Assembly (NCBI GenBank): GCA_022113835.1 | Contig: JAILWY010000007.1 | Location: 2,485,001-2,549,000 of the forward strand | Origin: Atopsyche davidsoni | Taxonomy: Eukaryota > Arthropoda > Insecta > Trichoptera > Hydrobiosidae | Length of the DNA: 64,000 nt | Direction: 5' to 3' | Part shown: piece after piece, positions 31,831 to 42,860 of the stretch | How the letters are laid out: each line of letters begins with the position of its first letter | Position numbering within the stretch: the stretch's first letter is position 1 | The notes under the pieces: model-generated | The model's input: only the letters and a program-made list of their open reading frames with translations | Told to the model about the DNA's origin: nothing | The model's database searches: none | Translations under genes and position numbers: made by a program

Positions 31831-32369
31831 GTAGGTTAACTCGAGATGTATTGAACTATTTTCTGATGTATTTTTTTATTCGTTTTTTATTTAGGAAAGC
31901 GAGGTAGAATGCATCGTATATGACTTGGGAGAAATGAATTTTCGGATATAAAACTCCTACTTATTTTTCTATATATTGGAAATGTAACTCAATGTCACGA
32001 ATTGAAATACGTGCAGGTATTTTTTATAGGTTTTGAAAGTATGTTTAATATTATTGACTTCTCACTAATAGCCACATGATCCGCATCCATACCGTTAAAA
32101 TATCATATATATTCTATACACTATAATAGATGTTATGTTCAATCTCATGTTTCATGCTTTTTTTTTCCCTCTAGTGCGTTAAGATATATACAATTTTTAA
32201 GGCATTTGTAATTTAAAATACTAAAAAAAATCAGTCGAATTTCAGCACTTTTTTAATAATATTTAAGCATTAATTTATACGACATATATTTATGAGAATT
32301 TTTTTGTAAAAATAAAATTTAACGTATATCAAATAAACTATTTTATATTCAATTAAATAAACGAGAAGG
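31831..32369. other. AT-rich non-coding DNA
   Basis: Nothing recognised. Confidence 0.55.
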
Positions 32370-32700
32370 AGGTGAGATGGAAAATGTTCTCACTGAATTT
32401 TCTGGTTTTCTCCAATCTTTCAGAGTCTCTAACAATCACGTTCAAAGGACATATCAAATAGTTTCGGCAAACACTCGGACAATATTTACTGGAGATCACA
32501 CCCGACGCGTCCTCCTCTGTAAACATGTTGTGATTTCTTCAATGTTTACACAATTAAAGAGGAGCCCGTTGTCCGGCGCGATGGCGTAAAACGCCTCTAC
32601 ACACGAAATTTCTAGGGATAAATTGACAACCCTTACTAGAAGGGGTGCTGAAAATGAACAGAAGAGACCCGAACGGAGCGATTGTCAACCTTGTAATTCT
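32370..32700. promoter_or_regulatory. GC-richer island with an inverted pair of forkhead sites
   Basis: TGTAAACA (32518-32525) and TGTTTACA (32543-32550) are perfect forkhead sites in inverted orientation, 25 bp apart. Nearby are CAAAGGACA and GCGCGATGGCG. The 70-codon plus frame is not recognisable. Candidate enhancer. Confidence 0.35.
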
Positions 32701-32998
32701 CATTATACACACACGTATTTTTTTATATTATTATATATATGTATTTACTATTTCAAGACAAGAACAAACGGGCAAAAACTTTAGATAAAAAAAAAACAAT
32801 TTATTTCACCATCCAGCTATCAATCAATGACCAATATATAACAAATCTTAATTTAGCGATTTACGCAAATATGATATGACTATGAAAATACATTTAAAAT
32901 AATGTTATTTTCGTAAATTATATTTATTGGAAATGAAGAAGTTTCAATGGAATATTGCAGAACCAAAGTTTTCCCATTTCAGTGTATGCTTCAATGGT
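32701..32998. other. AT-rich non-coding DNA
   Basis: Nothing recognised. Confidence 0.5.
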
Positions 32999-33099
32999 AC
33001 AGGGTGTGGCAGGAACTCGTGTCGATAGAGTCGTTTAGGTTTGATGACATTACCTCTCGTCCCACTGGTACGAAAGCACGAGTCCCGACCCATTCTGTA
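32999..33099. mobile_element. Short inverted-repeat element ending in TACAG
   Basis: TACAGGGTGTGGCAGGAACT at the left and (reverse-complemented) TACAGAATGGGTCGGGACTC at the right, both followed by CGTG. About 101 bp, imperfect. Could be a deleted DNA transposon. Target duplication not clear. Confidence 0.45.
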
Positions 33100-34082
33100 T
33101 AGGCATTTTATGTTATTATTTTCACACTTCCTTTAATACAGATATTCTTTCTGCCATATAAGACAGTATGGATTTTTTCTGCTCGTTAGGGGTGAGATTG
33201 CGTTTTGAGATTCGTCGCTGGTGACTTTTGTGCGAAGTTTCTTTTTTTCAATTTACAAAATAACATTTACGTACTTCAAAATTTACATGATTTTTTTTTT
33301 TAAATTAATAAAATTGGTTTTTAAAAAGAAGTATCATTTTTTTATTTTCTTTAATAAGACTCTTTCACTAAAGTATAAAAACATTATTTTTAGAAGTACA
33401 AGTTGTCGTCGTGAGTATACACTGTGCAAACAAATCCACAAAAATAACAATCATATATGCAAAAAGTGATTAAATTCCGACTGAAAGTAGCCAAACAAAG
33501 CAAAAACAAAAAAGACGCAATCCATAACTCAGAAGTTCGGGGTCAAAAAAAGGGCAGAAAACACCTCGGGGTATGGGAGACCCACAAACAAATGAAAATA
33601 TATTCTCTCCAGTGCAAGGATCGGGGGTTGAAACTACCCTCTTCCGCTGCATACGTAGAATCTGTGGTTCCTGTATGGTTAATGAGGGTTGGTGATGGAC
33701 TGCCAGGTAAAAGCAGGAGATTGGATGGTTAATTGATGCAATACGGAGTGTTTGGACTTTATAATGATTTTCTATTTTAGAAAAATGCTATGTATATTAT
33801 TTAAGTAGTAATTACGGGTAATGTATAAATTGACATTATATGACATAAAAATAACATCAAATTACAAAACCGGATCATTGCAGTAATTCATAGTTATGTA
33901 AAACCACATTCGGGAATTTAAAGCATCTATAAAAACACGAAATATAAAACTTGACCCATGGAGACGACAATGCCAAAAAGCCATGGTTTACATAGATCAC
34001 GTTGTAAAATGATTATATGCATTACAGTTAATGCATTTTTTGGGTAAGTAGATTTGCATGTCAAAGTCTTAGTAGTCATTAT
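33100..34082. other. AT-rich with a GC-richer segment at 33470-33730
   Basis: The segment has a 91-codon plus frame (33457-33732), lysine-rich then IYSLQCKDRGLKLPSSAAYV; not recognised. Overlapping minus frame of 60 codons. Not called as a gene. Confidence 0.4.
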
Positions 34083-34321
34083 TATAAAATTAGTATGGCT
34101 ATAGGAATTGTCCGAAGTTAAGAAATTGGGTTTATTTTTGTGATAAATAAAATTAATGCACCTGTACTTATTCAAGACTAAATTATTACATATAAAGGTG
34201 TTGTTAATAAAAATGAGTTTCAAGCATTTCGTTTTTGGTGGTACTCTTGAACAGTGTAAACAAAAACATCTTATTTTTATTTATACCGAAGCAACCATCA
34301 GACACAATTTACAAAACCAGG
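34083..34321 (+). repeat. 255-bp dispersed repeat, copy 2
   Basis: Partner of 31241-31495. The frame reads KMSFKHFVFGGTLEQCKQKH then LIFIYTEATIRHNLQ and stays open to 34356. Small indels relative to copy 1 lie mainly outside this frame. Confidence 0.8.
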
Positions 34322-34359
34322 ATAGCATCATATTATTCATTATTCAGGAACACTAGTTG
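34322..34359. other. Spacer
   Basis: Nothing recognised. Confidence 0.4.
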
Positions 34360-34665
34360 ATACATATTCTACGGCTAGGCCGGTCGCCCATGCAATATTT
34401 ATTATTATTGCTCTGGGATTGCGTCGGAGGAAATCGAATTAGACCTCGCGCCCCCTTAATTTCAATTTGCCTTTATGGGGCTGTAACATGGGGAATCTAT
34501 GGGAGAATAAGTGTCCTTGAATTATGCATCGAGGGCGTGAAATTCCCCGGAATTATGCCATAAAAGTGACCGCCTCGCGGGCCTAAATTGCGATTTTAGA
34601 TATTTCGCTAGCGCGGTGGAAACCGCTAATGCCGTTTTCATCGTACGCAATGTCTAGATTAAAAA
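34360..34665. promoter_or_regulatory. GC-richer island, Hox/Cad-like and homeodomain words
   Basis: GCAATATTTATTATTATTGC (34392-34411) is a near-palindrome; also CCTTTATGGGGC, GCCATAAAAGTG, GGAATTATGC and GCTAGCGCGG. The 68-codon plus frame is not recognisable. One of the clearest enhancer-like islands. Confidence 0.35.
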
Positions 34666-35080
34666 CAATTAAATTTGATTTTGGTTTTTATTAGAGTCAT
34701 TGCAATGAAAATGCTAATTGTATTGCTTAGGAATAGAATAAGCAAATAATCTAATTATGCGAAATTATCAAGCGAATATTTTCGACCGAAATTACTTTGT
34801 GGAATTTCATTTTGATATCGACCGATATCAATACGATATGATATATTTTTTTTTAATATACATAAATATAGTAAATATACTACAAAGAATAAGTAGTTTT
34901 TCGTTTTTTTTTTTAAATATCCATTATAAAATGTCTGCAAACATCTCCTGAAAGTACGTCTGGAAATATTCACTTTTCTTTTATACATATTCAGCATCTC
35001 CGAGTAAATACCACACGACACGTCTCGCGCCATACAGCACAATGTACTTAGTTATTTTGACAGGCCATTCTGGCATGTTT
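34666..35080. other. AT-rich non-coding DNA
   Basis: Nothing recognised; minus frame 34755-35042 (95 codons) is A/T-driven. Confidence 0.5.
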
Positions 35081-35185
35081 GTTCAATCAGATTACCACCC
35101 CCGTGCCTCCCACCCTCCCAGACCGCCCCAACCTCTACACGAAATGGTGGGCCACAAGGGTAGGTGGGCCGAAATTTGAATTTTA
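35081..35185. promoter_or_regulatory. C-rich patch with repeated GGTGGGCC
   Basis: CCACCCCCGTGCCTCCCACC then GGTGGGCCACAAGGGTAGGT; two GGTGGGCC words 17 bp apart. Function unknown. Confidence 0.3.
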
Positions 35186-35744
35186 ATCGCTACGGATGGA
35201 TTTTTCATTAAAATCGCTATAGGTATCTGATGATATTTTTAAAAGTTTTTTTAAAGGATGATGAATATTTTAATTGTAATTATTATTCTTTGAATATACC
35301 GGAAATACGTAGAATACTAAATATTCATCAATATAAAATTAAGAAAGTTTTTAGAGTCAAAACATCCTAGAAAGAAGTGATAAAGTAATTTTCATATTTC
35401 GGAGCTTTATTGTGTACGATTTTTGATATAAAATATATTTTTGTAAAAATTTATTGTTATGGCAATCAATAAGTACATTTATATTGAGATAAGCAAAAGC
35501 ATAGAAATCACTTTGAAAAAATATTCAATACTCGTCGTTTATGAGTGTGTATAATATATAAAGTCGTAAAATAGTTATAAAACGTAATTTAAAAAATCAC
35601 ACATATTGTATATTGAGTATAACTGCAATAAATTCAAATGGAATATAAATAATAAAGCAAAAATAAAATGCACCCAAGTACATCTGGTCGCTTTGATTAA
35701 AAATCTGAAATTAAAAAAAAAACAGGAGATATTTTAATAAACAA
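35186..35744. other. AT-rich non-coding DNA
   Basis: Nothing recognised. Confidence 0.55.
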
Positions 35745-35960
35745 CGATTAGAGTGGCATCCGGTACGGTTGAACAGACTTCCGGCGCTCATATTCAGCAT
35801 ACCGGGCAATTCCTCCCTTGCAAAGTTGGCTGCATTCATCCGGAAACTCAAAACAAGTCCAGCCTGGAGCTAACACAGACAAGCCGGTGGACGGACGAGG
35901 GTAGATCAGGCTACTCGGCTGCAACAACCCCACACACGAGTACATGCCAAAGCTGATAGA
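35745..35960. other. GC-richer island open on both strands
   Basis: Minus frame 35748-35945 reads in part GWTCFEFPDECSQLCKGG; plus frame 35753-35956 reads in part TDEGRSGYSAATTPH. Both have protein-like composition, neither is recognised. Could be an exon on one strand or a conserved element. Confidence 0.3.
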
Positions 35961-36245
35961 TTCAAGCCTTATGCCAATTAATTTACCACGTATTCAATCT
36001 CAAACATTCAACAATCAATATTAATATTTCACTATTGCTATATTATTCTGAATAAATCGTGTCCGATTTAATCCACCTCCACTTTTATGTACAAAATGAA
36101 TAGTTAAAGACTCTTTTCAAATATAGTTAAATCTTATCCACGATAGCCTTTAATATTTTGATATTATCCATATTATTAGAATACACGTCAGATTTTTTTT
36201 GTGTTAAATATATATGGATTAAAAAATTAGATTGTATATTTATTT
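35961..36245. other. AT-rich non-coding DNA
   Basis: Nothing recognised. Confidence 0.5.
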
Positions 36246-36400
36246 AAATTTTGATACACTTATGAAATTGTCAACAACCGACGTGACGTAGAAGAAAACT
36301 GAAAGTTGAGACAAGTGAGCATGCGAATGTGAAAAATTTTGAAGAAACTGCGGACGTGTCGACCAGGTAAGTTTTTGATGTCTGCCCTGATATACACAGA
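36246..36400 (+). other. Small GC-richer patch ending in a consensus splice donor
   Basis: CCGACGTGACGTAG (CRE-like) at about 36279, and ACCAGGTAAGT with the GT at 36367-36368. A stop-free frame of about 28 codons precedes the donor. No acceptor or other exon to pair with it, so this may be chance. Confidence 0.2.
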
Positions 36401-37535
36401 AAATTTCAAGAATAAAGTACCGAATATATTTTTATAGGAGATCTATATTTTAACTTTATTTATATCGTCAAATTGTTTGAAAATAAAGATTGTTTTTGTT
36501 TGTAAGCACTTTGTAAGGTTTTTCAGACGCCATGAAACGATCAAAATCTCTTAGCTATTCGGTTATTTATATTGGTTCACCTAACTTAAATTGTATACCT
36601 GAATAAAGTATACAAATTTTATTTACATCTCAATATATGACATATTGATATATTAGTGGAATAAAAAAATATTAGAGCGATTTATATAAATTACTTTGTA
36701 CTATATACTCAAGTACAAGAAAGTTATCATAAAACTACACCAACTCTACTTTGAGCATTTATTAATATTGAAACTTGAACACCTGTTAAGGATTTAATAT
36801 CTTCAAAGCCATTACAAAAAATAGATTAAACGCTGGCAACACTTTTTTGAATGTCATTGAAACAAATTAAATTTACAAGGGGCAGCAAAAAATCCAATAC
36901 AATAACGTTAAGGAATTTCAGCGGGGTGATAAATTATGGATAGCGCCCAGTCGAGCCTACCTAACGGCCTTAATTCGAAAACTCGGAAAAATTACGCAAA
37001 AAGAATTTGAAAACTAATTTTATACGCTCGATAAGCATACGTTTGGAATCTGTGCACCCTTTAAAAAACGTTTCTTTAAAAAATTGAAAGAATTCGAGTT
37101 AGTAGCTTCTAAGAAGCGCCAGTGGTTGGTTTTTTTTGCATCATTATTTTTTTTAGAATATAATGCCTTTGAAAAATAAAACTATCGGTTAATTTTTTAA
37201 AATATTGTTTAGTCATAGATCCATGACCACCAACTTATATTTTGTCGCTAACGTGTTCATGAACGATCATGGTGGTTTTACAAGATGATCACAAAATCAT
37301 TGCGAAAGAATGAAAAAACGTCTCAAAACTCAGATCAAACGCTTTCACGGAAGCTCAACTTTCAATTTTTTCTCATGTTAACATATTTTAAAAAAAAGTG
37401 CTTTTAATAAGCCTTTGTAATGCGTTGCTTCACAAAAACGATTCAAACGACTCCAAATATAAAAAAAACACAATTTATAAAAAAAAAAAAAAATTGTGAT
37501 CACTACTCTAAAATATAACGAAAAATTTAAAGGAT
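36401..37535. other. AT-rich non-coding DNA
   Basis: Slightly GC-richer around 36880-37120. Nothing recognised. Confidence 0.55.
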
Positions 37536-37850
37536 TTTTTTTTCCTTGGGCTTCAAAATTCCGTTCATACAAGCTATACCTCACCACGAGCCACCGTGGT
37601 ATGTTGCACAGCGAGGTTGCCAGTGGCAGGTCGTGGAATTCGCGCATAATAAACTGGCAATTTCGCCCCGTGAGTTTGTAGAGTGTACATATCTGTTCCG
37701 GTACCTATGATAATAATTCCAGCGGCGGAATGTGGAAGAAGTATGCCTCGGGCGATATTAGCGATGGCTAATGATAAAGCCTCGTTACCCACCCCCCGCC
37801 CCTGGATTCCGAAAGGTGCAAAAAATTCCAAAATTGAAAATACCCCGCAA
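37536..37850. promoter_or_regulatory. GC-richer island, candidate regulatory DNA
   Basis: CACGAGCCACCGTGGTATG, GCATAATAAACTGGC, GGCTAATGATAAAGC and AACATACCACGG-type words. Open frames on both strands overlap (37574-37855 minus, 37683-37961 plus). Not recognised as protein. Confidence 0.35.
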
Positions 37851-38099
37851 AACAAACGACGTTCAAATATTTTTTCAATTTTGAATTTTCAGCAGTCGTG
37901 GAAAAAGAAGAATACTGTTTTATATTTGTTTTATTGTCTATTTGATGATTCAAGTACTTAGAAAGGCTAATATAGAAAAATTTTAACTCATCTCGTTTAT
38001 AATATATATTTATGAGAAATAAGTTAGCAGTGTTGATAGATATTTAAATTCGAAAAAATTAAATCTAAAAATTGTGTTTTGTAAGTCATATATTCTAAC
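37851..38099. other. AT-rich non-coding DNA
   Basis: Nothing recognised. Confidence 0.5.
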
Positions 38100-38250
38100 T
38101 GCAGTTCTGTAACTGCCTTTAAGGCGACAATATGGGGATGGGGTGCGTATGACCCCATACGCGTAAAACATCCGGTCAGACGCTGATTATATTAGAGGGG
38201 GTTGAGAGTTTGGAGGGTGGGTCGTCGGAGGGATGCAAGAATATTAGTTT
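38100..38250. promoter_or_regulatory. GC-richer patch with a hairpin
   Basis: GCGTATG (38145-38151) and CATACGC (38156-38162) form a 7-bp stem with a 4-nt loop. A G-rich tract follows (GGGGGTTGAGAGTTTGGAGG). Confidence 0.35.
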
Positions 38251-39501
38251 TTTTTATTCAGTTTTAGTTTTAGAGTGTAAGATGTTGATAGATGCTCAGT
38301 TTGATATATTTCAAAATAATATTTTCAATGACTTTCAATGAGCAAATTTGCACGAAATCAGATTAAATAAAACCTAAAAAATAATAATTGAAATTTTTTT
38401 TAAGGTACCTAAAAATGATAATTTACAGAAACGTGGTTATTAAAAATAACTGTAATTATCTTCTACATTAAAAAAAATGTATAGAAAAGTTTACGCACAT
38501 TATTTTATCGTACTTACTAATTTCATATTTAGAGACTGGATTGTTATTGAGTTGTTGCTTACCTGAAACAAAACAAAAGTTATTAATACTCACGTTTGTG
38601 AAAATATAAATTTTCTGATATTATAAATTTACAAATATAAACATATGCAAAGATATATACTATACAATTGTAAATAAAAGTAAACATTACTTGTATAATC
38701 TTTGTATGCAAGCTTATATAAGAATTATAAAAAAAGCCTATTTCTCGATGATTTTTAATATTATTACTTGTTATATTGATATTATGTATCATTCTATTAT
38801 TTATTTGTATTGTATTGCAGTTGATTGAAAATATAAGTAATGAGATCACATATACTGCAAAAAGCAAAAAATAATAAAGATAACCTCTTTGATTATATCA
38901 TTATATGCATTGTTTATACATAAATAAACTTATTTGATGTGTTCATAAATGATAGCCGCACATATCTCAATGTGGCAGTATTTGCAATAATTTCCAATAA
39001 CCATTATATCTCATATACAAATTTCCGAGTGGTTATTATTATATAAATTTATGTTTCAAAAGCAAAGCATTTGAATAAATTATTAATATTTACAAACAAA
39101 TAAAAAAACAGCATATATATATTCGTGGGTCTGTAAGCCAATGTTATTTAAACTACTGTATTCTTAATTGTAGCTGCGTTTCTATTTAATATTTTCAAAG
39201 TTATGCTTCAGTTATTTTCAGGAATTCACTGTAAAAAAAATCCATGACGCACCCTAAAACAGGGACTGAAATGTCAGAAATTTTTCTTAAAAAGTAGCAT
39301 AACCCCCAAAAAACTCAGAATATTTACTAACAAATATCTTACATTTACCTTATGTTAATAAGTTGAAAAACAAATATTGCTCTGATAAACGTAAATTTAT
39401 GAGTCATGAAAATAAAACTCATTGATCATTCAAATAACTTCTTACAATCATTGTTTTTCTCTGTAACACTTCTAATTTAAATTCATTTGCTAATTTAAAA
39501 A
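38251..39501. other. AT-rich desert
   Basis: Nothing recognised. Confidence 0.6.
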
Positions 39502-39540
39502 TGAAGGTGCCAGCCTAGCAGGTTGAAGAAACTAGTCACT
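39502..39540 (+). ncRNA. Diverged hammerhead-like motif
   Basis: TGAAGGTGCCAGCCTAGCAG then GTTGAAGAAACTAGTCACT: stem II halves GCCAGCC and GGTTGA, GAAA, CTAG, TC, A. The GAAA-CNNG-TC-A order matches the other candidates, but stem II has mispairs. Downstream AATAAATAAAAACA also matches family 1. Confidence 0.4.
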
Positions 39541-39959
39541 TCAATAAATAAAAACAAGAAAAATCACTTTCAAATTCTTTTGAATAAATATTATAATTAC
39601 CTTGAAATATGAGCTTTTGTACGTATTGAGCTTTGTAAGGAACGGATTATATAATAATGCAATTATGTAGCAGCAATACGCAGACTTTTCCTTCCAATGT
39701 AAAACTGCGGTATAGAAAGACCCGAGGATCACTATACTTCACTATATTTTCCACTTAGAAAACCACGAAGACTGGCTCAACATGAGTATTATGCTCAGTG
39801 AGATGATCGCCAATCTCCTCAGAGGAAAGGCAACCGATGAAGAATTACATATTAAACTATCCGGAATCACATTATGCAGACATTGTACGGTCTGTAACAA
39901 AGTTCCTAAGCTGGCGTAAATTTGCTTTCAATAAAAGCCACATAATAAAATAAAAATAC
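39541..39959. other. AT-rich non-coding DNA
   Basis: Nothing recognised. Confidence 0.55.
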
Positions 39960-40310
39960 TTAATCGGGCGTCTTTAGTGCGGCCGCTGCGAAGCAGATGG
40001 CTTCCAACTCTTTCATACTCAGACTAACTTTACGTTCTCTCAATTATTGGCCGAGACGAATTTTATCGACGGGAGATTTATCGCGCGAATAAAATCGTGC
40101 CAACGCAGAGACTGGACTTAGGGTTACGATTAATAACATATTACAATTTAAGATATCAAAAACAAATTTACGGGATTGTTAACGTTCCTTTAATCCAAGC
40201 GAAAATGACGTTGCCGTTTTTTAAATGCGACAGGTTTATCTTTTTATCAGCAGAAGCTGGACTTACGTTTTCATTTGATTTACACTTTCGCAGATGTCAA
40301 ATTTAAGCTA
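39960..40310. promoter_or_regulatory. GC-richer island, candidate regulatory DNA
   Basis: GTGCGGCCGCTGCGAAGCAG, GATA-type TTTATCTTTTTATCAGC, AGATTTATCGCGCG. The 69-codon plus frame is not recognisable. Confidence 0.3.
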
Positions 40311-40592
40311 TCCAAAAAAATCTACAGTGGAAATAGATATTTTACAAGTAATATATTTTTCGTGTTAAATCTCGTATCACAAAAAAAAATTCTTAGTTCT
40401 TTTATGTGTATCTATACTTTTTGATGACGTCAATATGTTGTGAACTATGCTTAATAGCGTTTGGTAATGATTAGTTTGTCATATGAATAAGCTTTTCTCG
40501 TTACATCTACTTAGAATAAACTTCAAAGGATGTTTTGTTATAAAACTACAAAAACCTTATGAAAATAAGCAATTTTAATAATATGACGCACG
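40311..40592. other. AT-rich non-coding DNA
   Basis: Nothing recognised. Confidence 0.5.
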
Positions 40593-40975
40593 ATGTCTAT
40601 TTATGGATTGGTCAATCAGATGCGTATTTATTACCCATTACGGGTTTATTATATTATTACTAATATGATTAGGCATATTAGTTCATATATAGAAGATGAT
40701 TTAAAGAAACTCTCAGAAAAATATCAGCGTGATTTGTGTGGGATTTGAACCCACATCTCCTGGTTTACATGACCGGTGTACGAACCCTTGTACTAACGAA
40801 TCACTTCCGTTGATTATTATAAACATTGATTGGCCTGGGCACATTGATTCATATGTAGAGTATGATTGTTAAAAATTCTCGATAAATCCCACACAAATCA
40901 CGATGATATTTTTCTGAGAGTTTCTTTAAATCATCTTCTATGTATGATCTAATGTGCCTAATCATATTAGTAATA
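40593..40975 (-). mobile_element. Family 2 element pair in inverted orientation
   Basis: A minus-oriented copy (about 40593-40845: tail ATTACCCATTACGGGTTTAT, right arm, tRNA-like segment at 40729-40804) is followed by a plus-oriented copy (about 40838-40975) in which the tRNA segment is deleted, joining CTCGATAAA directly to the T-arm 3' half TCCCACACAAATCACG. The outer ends are inverted copies. Confidence 0.8.
40729..40804 (-). pseudogene. tRNA-like segment of family 2, 76 nt
   Basis: Acceptor GTGATTC/AAATCAC pairs for 6 bp. T-arm GTGGG/TTCAAAT/CCCAC is perfect. Anticodon arm CCGGT-CATGTAA-ACCAG has one mispair and apparent anticodon TGT. The D-arm (TTAGTACAAGGGTTCGTAC) departs from A-box consensus. 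Best read as a SINE head. Confidence 0.6.
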
Positions 40976-41029
40976 GTTTTAATTGAACCATTTTGGCATT
41001 CAAATGAACCAAATTTCTACGTTTTTGGG
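40976..41029. other. Spacer
   Basis: Nothing recognised. Confidence 0.4.
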
Positions 41030-41110
41030 TGTTCGTTTCGACCCTGACACTAGGACCTTCTTCAGGGACTTGAATCAAATCCTTACATAGAGACCGAAAT
41101 GTCGGAAGAT
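41030..41110 (-). ncRNA. Weak hammerhead-like motif
   Basis: Minus strand: CTGAAGA, one extra A, GGTCC...GGGTC (paired only with two G-U), GAAAC. A consensus CUGANGA box is present, but stem III and a cleavage triplet are not evident and stem I does not pair. Possibly a decayed Penelope-type ribozyme. Confidence 0.3.
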
Positions 41111-41560
41111 TGAAAACACGACATCTAATAACAACGGCTATTTTTTATACTAAATCAATATCCTATCCATCGGATTTATCGAGATGGCAACCCTGGAGGC
41201 TGGAGCAGGAAGGGAGAGGCTCGGAAACAATTACCCCAGCATTAAAGCGCATTTATTGTGGCCGGATAGTTGTATGGTGTGCGCGGCCGGACTCGGGGAA
41301 TTCCCATAAAATCAACATACGCCGGGCAGTAAAAGGGTCACGCCGGATGATTGAAATTCTATTAAATTTTGTTGCTAAATGGCTCGAGAGGAATTCGGCT
41401 CTGCGATTGTTTCATCGCTTAACGAAACGAGAAAGCAGTTTCGCCAGAGCCCGTAAACATTGTTACTTTTATGTGGCTGGCTTGATGGGAGAGCTCCAAT
41501 TAGGACGCTGGCGAACAAATAAGACTGATAAACTGTAAACAGGATTGCATGAAATTAAGG
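41111..41560 (+). other. GC-rich island open for 142 codons
   Basis: The longest frame in the window (41110-41538) coincides with a 400-bp GC-rich island. It starts in A/T-rich DNA (MKTRHLITTAIF), then reads basic sequence such as RIYCGRIVVWCARPDSGNSH and RESSFARARKHCYFYVAGLM. No domain recognised. Enhancer-like words also occur: CGCATTTATTGTGGC, GTAAACATTGTTAC (forkhead), CCAATTAGG (homeodomain) and GATAAACTGTAAACA. I favour a conserved non-coding element that happens to be stop-poor. If coding, the product would be a basic cysteine-containing protein of about 16 kDa. Confidence 0.3.
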
Positions 41561-42079
41561 GTTGGAAGTAATAGTCACGCTAATCCAATTTATTTCCGTT
41601 ATAAATTACTATTGAATTGAGACAGTGTTTGGTTTATAGAAAGCTGAAGAAAAATTCGCTTTTCTCAAAAATATCTACGTATAAATTATTTACGTCTGTT
41701 GACGAAAATCTGGAATATTTGGAGTAGATCGTGGTAATGCATCTCAAGCTTTAAAATGTTTTCAGTGATACGTAAATGCACGGCACCAATCACCACATAA
41801 ACTAAGCAACACGACTTGAACATATTTCAAGGTAACTGTTGTTTTGTATCTGCAAAATTTTGAATAATTACAAGTATGCACGTAAAATAGTTTTAAAACT
41901 GAGACGTGCGGATTCAAGTTACTCGAACACCTCAAAAGAACAGACATTTGGGCGAATACACAGAATTACTAAACTCGAAAGAGGCGAATATCGCTAAAAT
42001 GGCACACGAAATCCCCCAACGTACAAGGGTTGGTCATATAAATACACAGAAATAAAGCCATTTATTGCAGAAAACATTA
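41561..42079. other. AT-rich non-coding DNA
   Basis: Nothing recognised. Confidence 0.5.
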
Positions 42080-42440
42080 GTGTCACCGTAGGGCGTGTTC
42101 TCACCCCAAAATTTACCTCATTTAAACATTCTGAACAAAGGGAGGAATTTCACGCTCTGCGTTGCTAAGTATTTATTTTTGCCATCCGCGGCCAGGATCC
42201 TCCAAATGTGTGTGTGTGTTATTTTTAATCCATCCCAGTACATGCGGTATGATATATTTATTACAAAAGACTTTTTCGCTTTGTGTTTTCGCCGTAGAGA
42301 ATTCGGTGCCGTGCATTTTTAATGTGTTCATATGGATTAGTTGTAATTTATGCTGAACCGTTACGTTTTGTAAGAAATAATGTGAAAGCTTCCTCCGCGG
42401 CGGAAATTCCTGAATATGTGTTGATATCAAAAGATACCCA
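42080..42440. promoter_or_regulatory. GC-richer island, candidate regulatory DNA
   Basis: AAGTATTTATTTTTGCCATC, CTCCGCGGCGG, GATTAGTTGTAATTTATG, and a short (TG)5 run. Frames in several registers overlap; none recognised. Confidence 0.3.
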
Positions 42441-42579
42441 AAAAATGCCTGAAATTTCGATAAAAAATAAATTTTAAAAGTTGCATCTATATGTGTTAAC
42501 GTTCTTTTTAAAATAAATTGAGTTTCTCGAAGGATTCGGAAACCTATTTCATTTACCCTGCAAAGGAAAAACTATTATA
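42441..42579. other. AT-rich non-coding DNA
   Basis: Nothing recognised. Confidence 0.4.
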
Positions 42580-42860
42580 GTATTAGCTGAGGAGCGAGTC
42601 CTCGGGAGGGTGGTTGGAAAGAGACCCGACTTGGTGTCAATTAGATTATTGGTGGGCAAAGTGCATCAGGGAATGCACTTTTGGGAAAAGTGAAAGGTGG
42701 TCGGTAATACGATAACGCAGGGGGGTTGCTTGGGCTAGGTTAGGGGTGGCTGCGACGTACGGCGGTGGTGAATTATTCATTCCAAGAGGTGAATTTTAGT
42801 TTGGGGAGACAAACAAGAGTAATTGGCTTCCGTAGACCTGTGGTTTTTAGGGTGGACTTG
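42580..42860. promoter_or_regulatory. G-rich island with a 9-bp hairpin
   Basis: AAAGTGCAT and ATGCACTTT (42658-42681) form a perfect 9-bp stem with the 6-nt loop CAGGGA. Several short G-runs (GCAGGGGGGTTGC, TAGGGGTGGC). No coding frame. Confidence 0.35.

Noticed and set aside
36361..36372. CAGGTAAGT splice donor
   Set aside because: An 8-mer of this kind is expected about twice in 64 kb on two strands; no acceptor or homologous exon supports it. A similar word at 27767 was rejected too.
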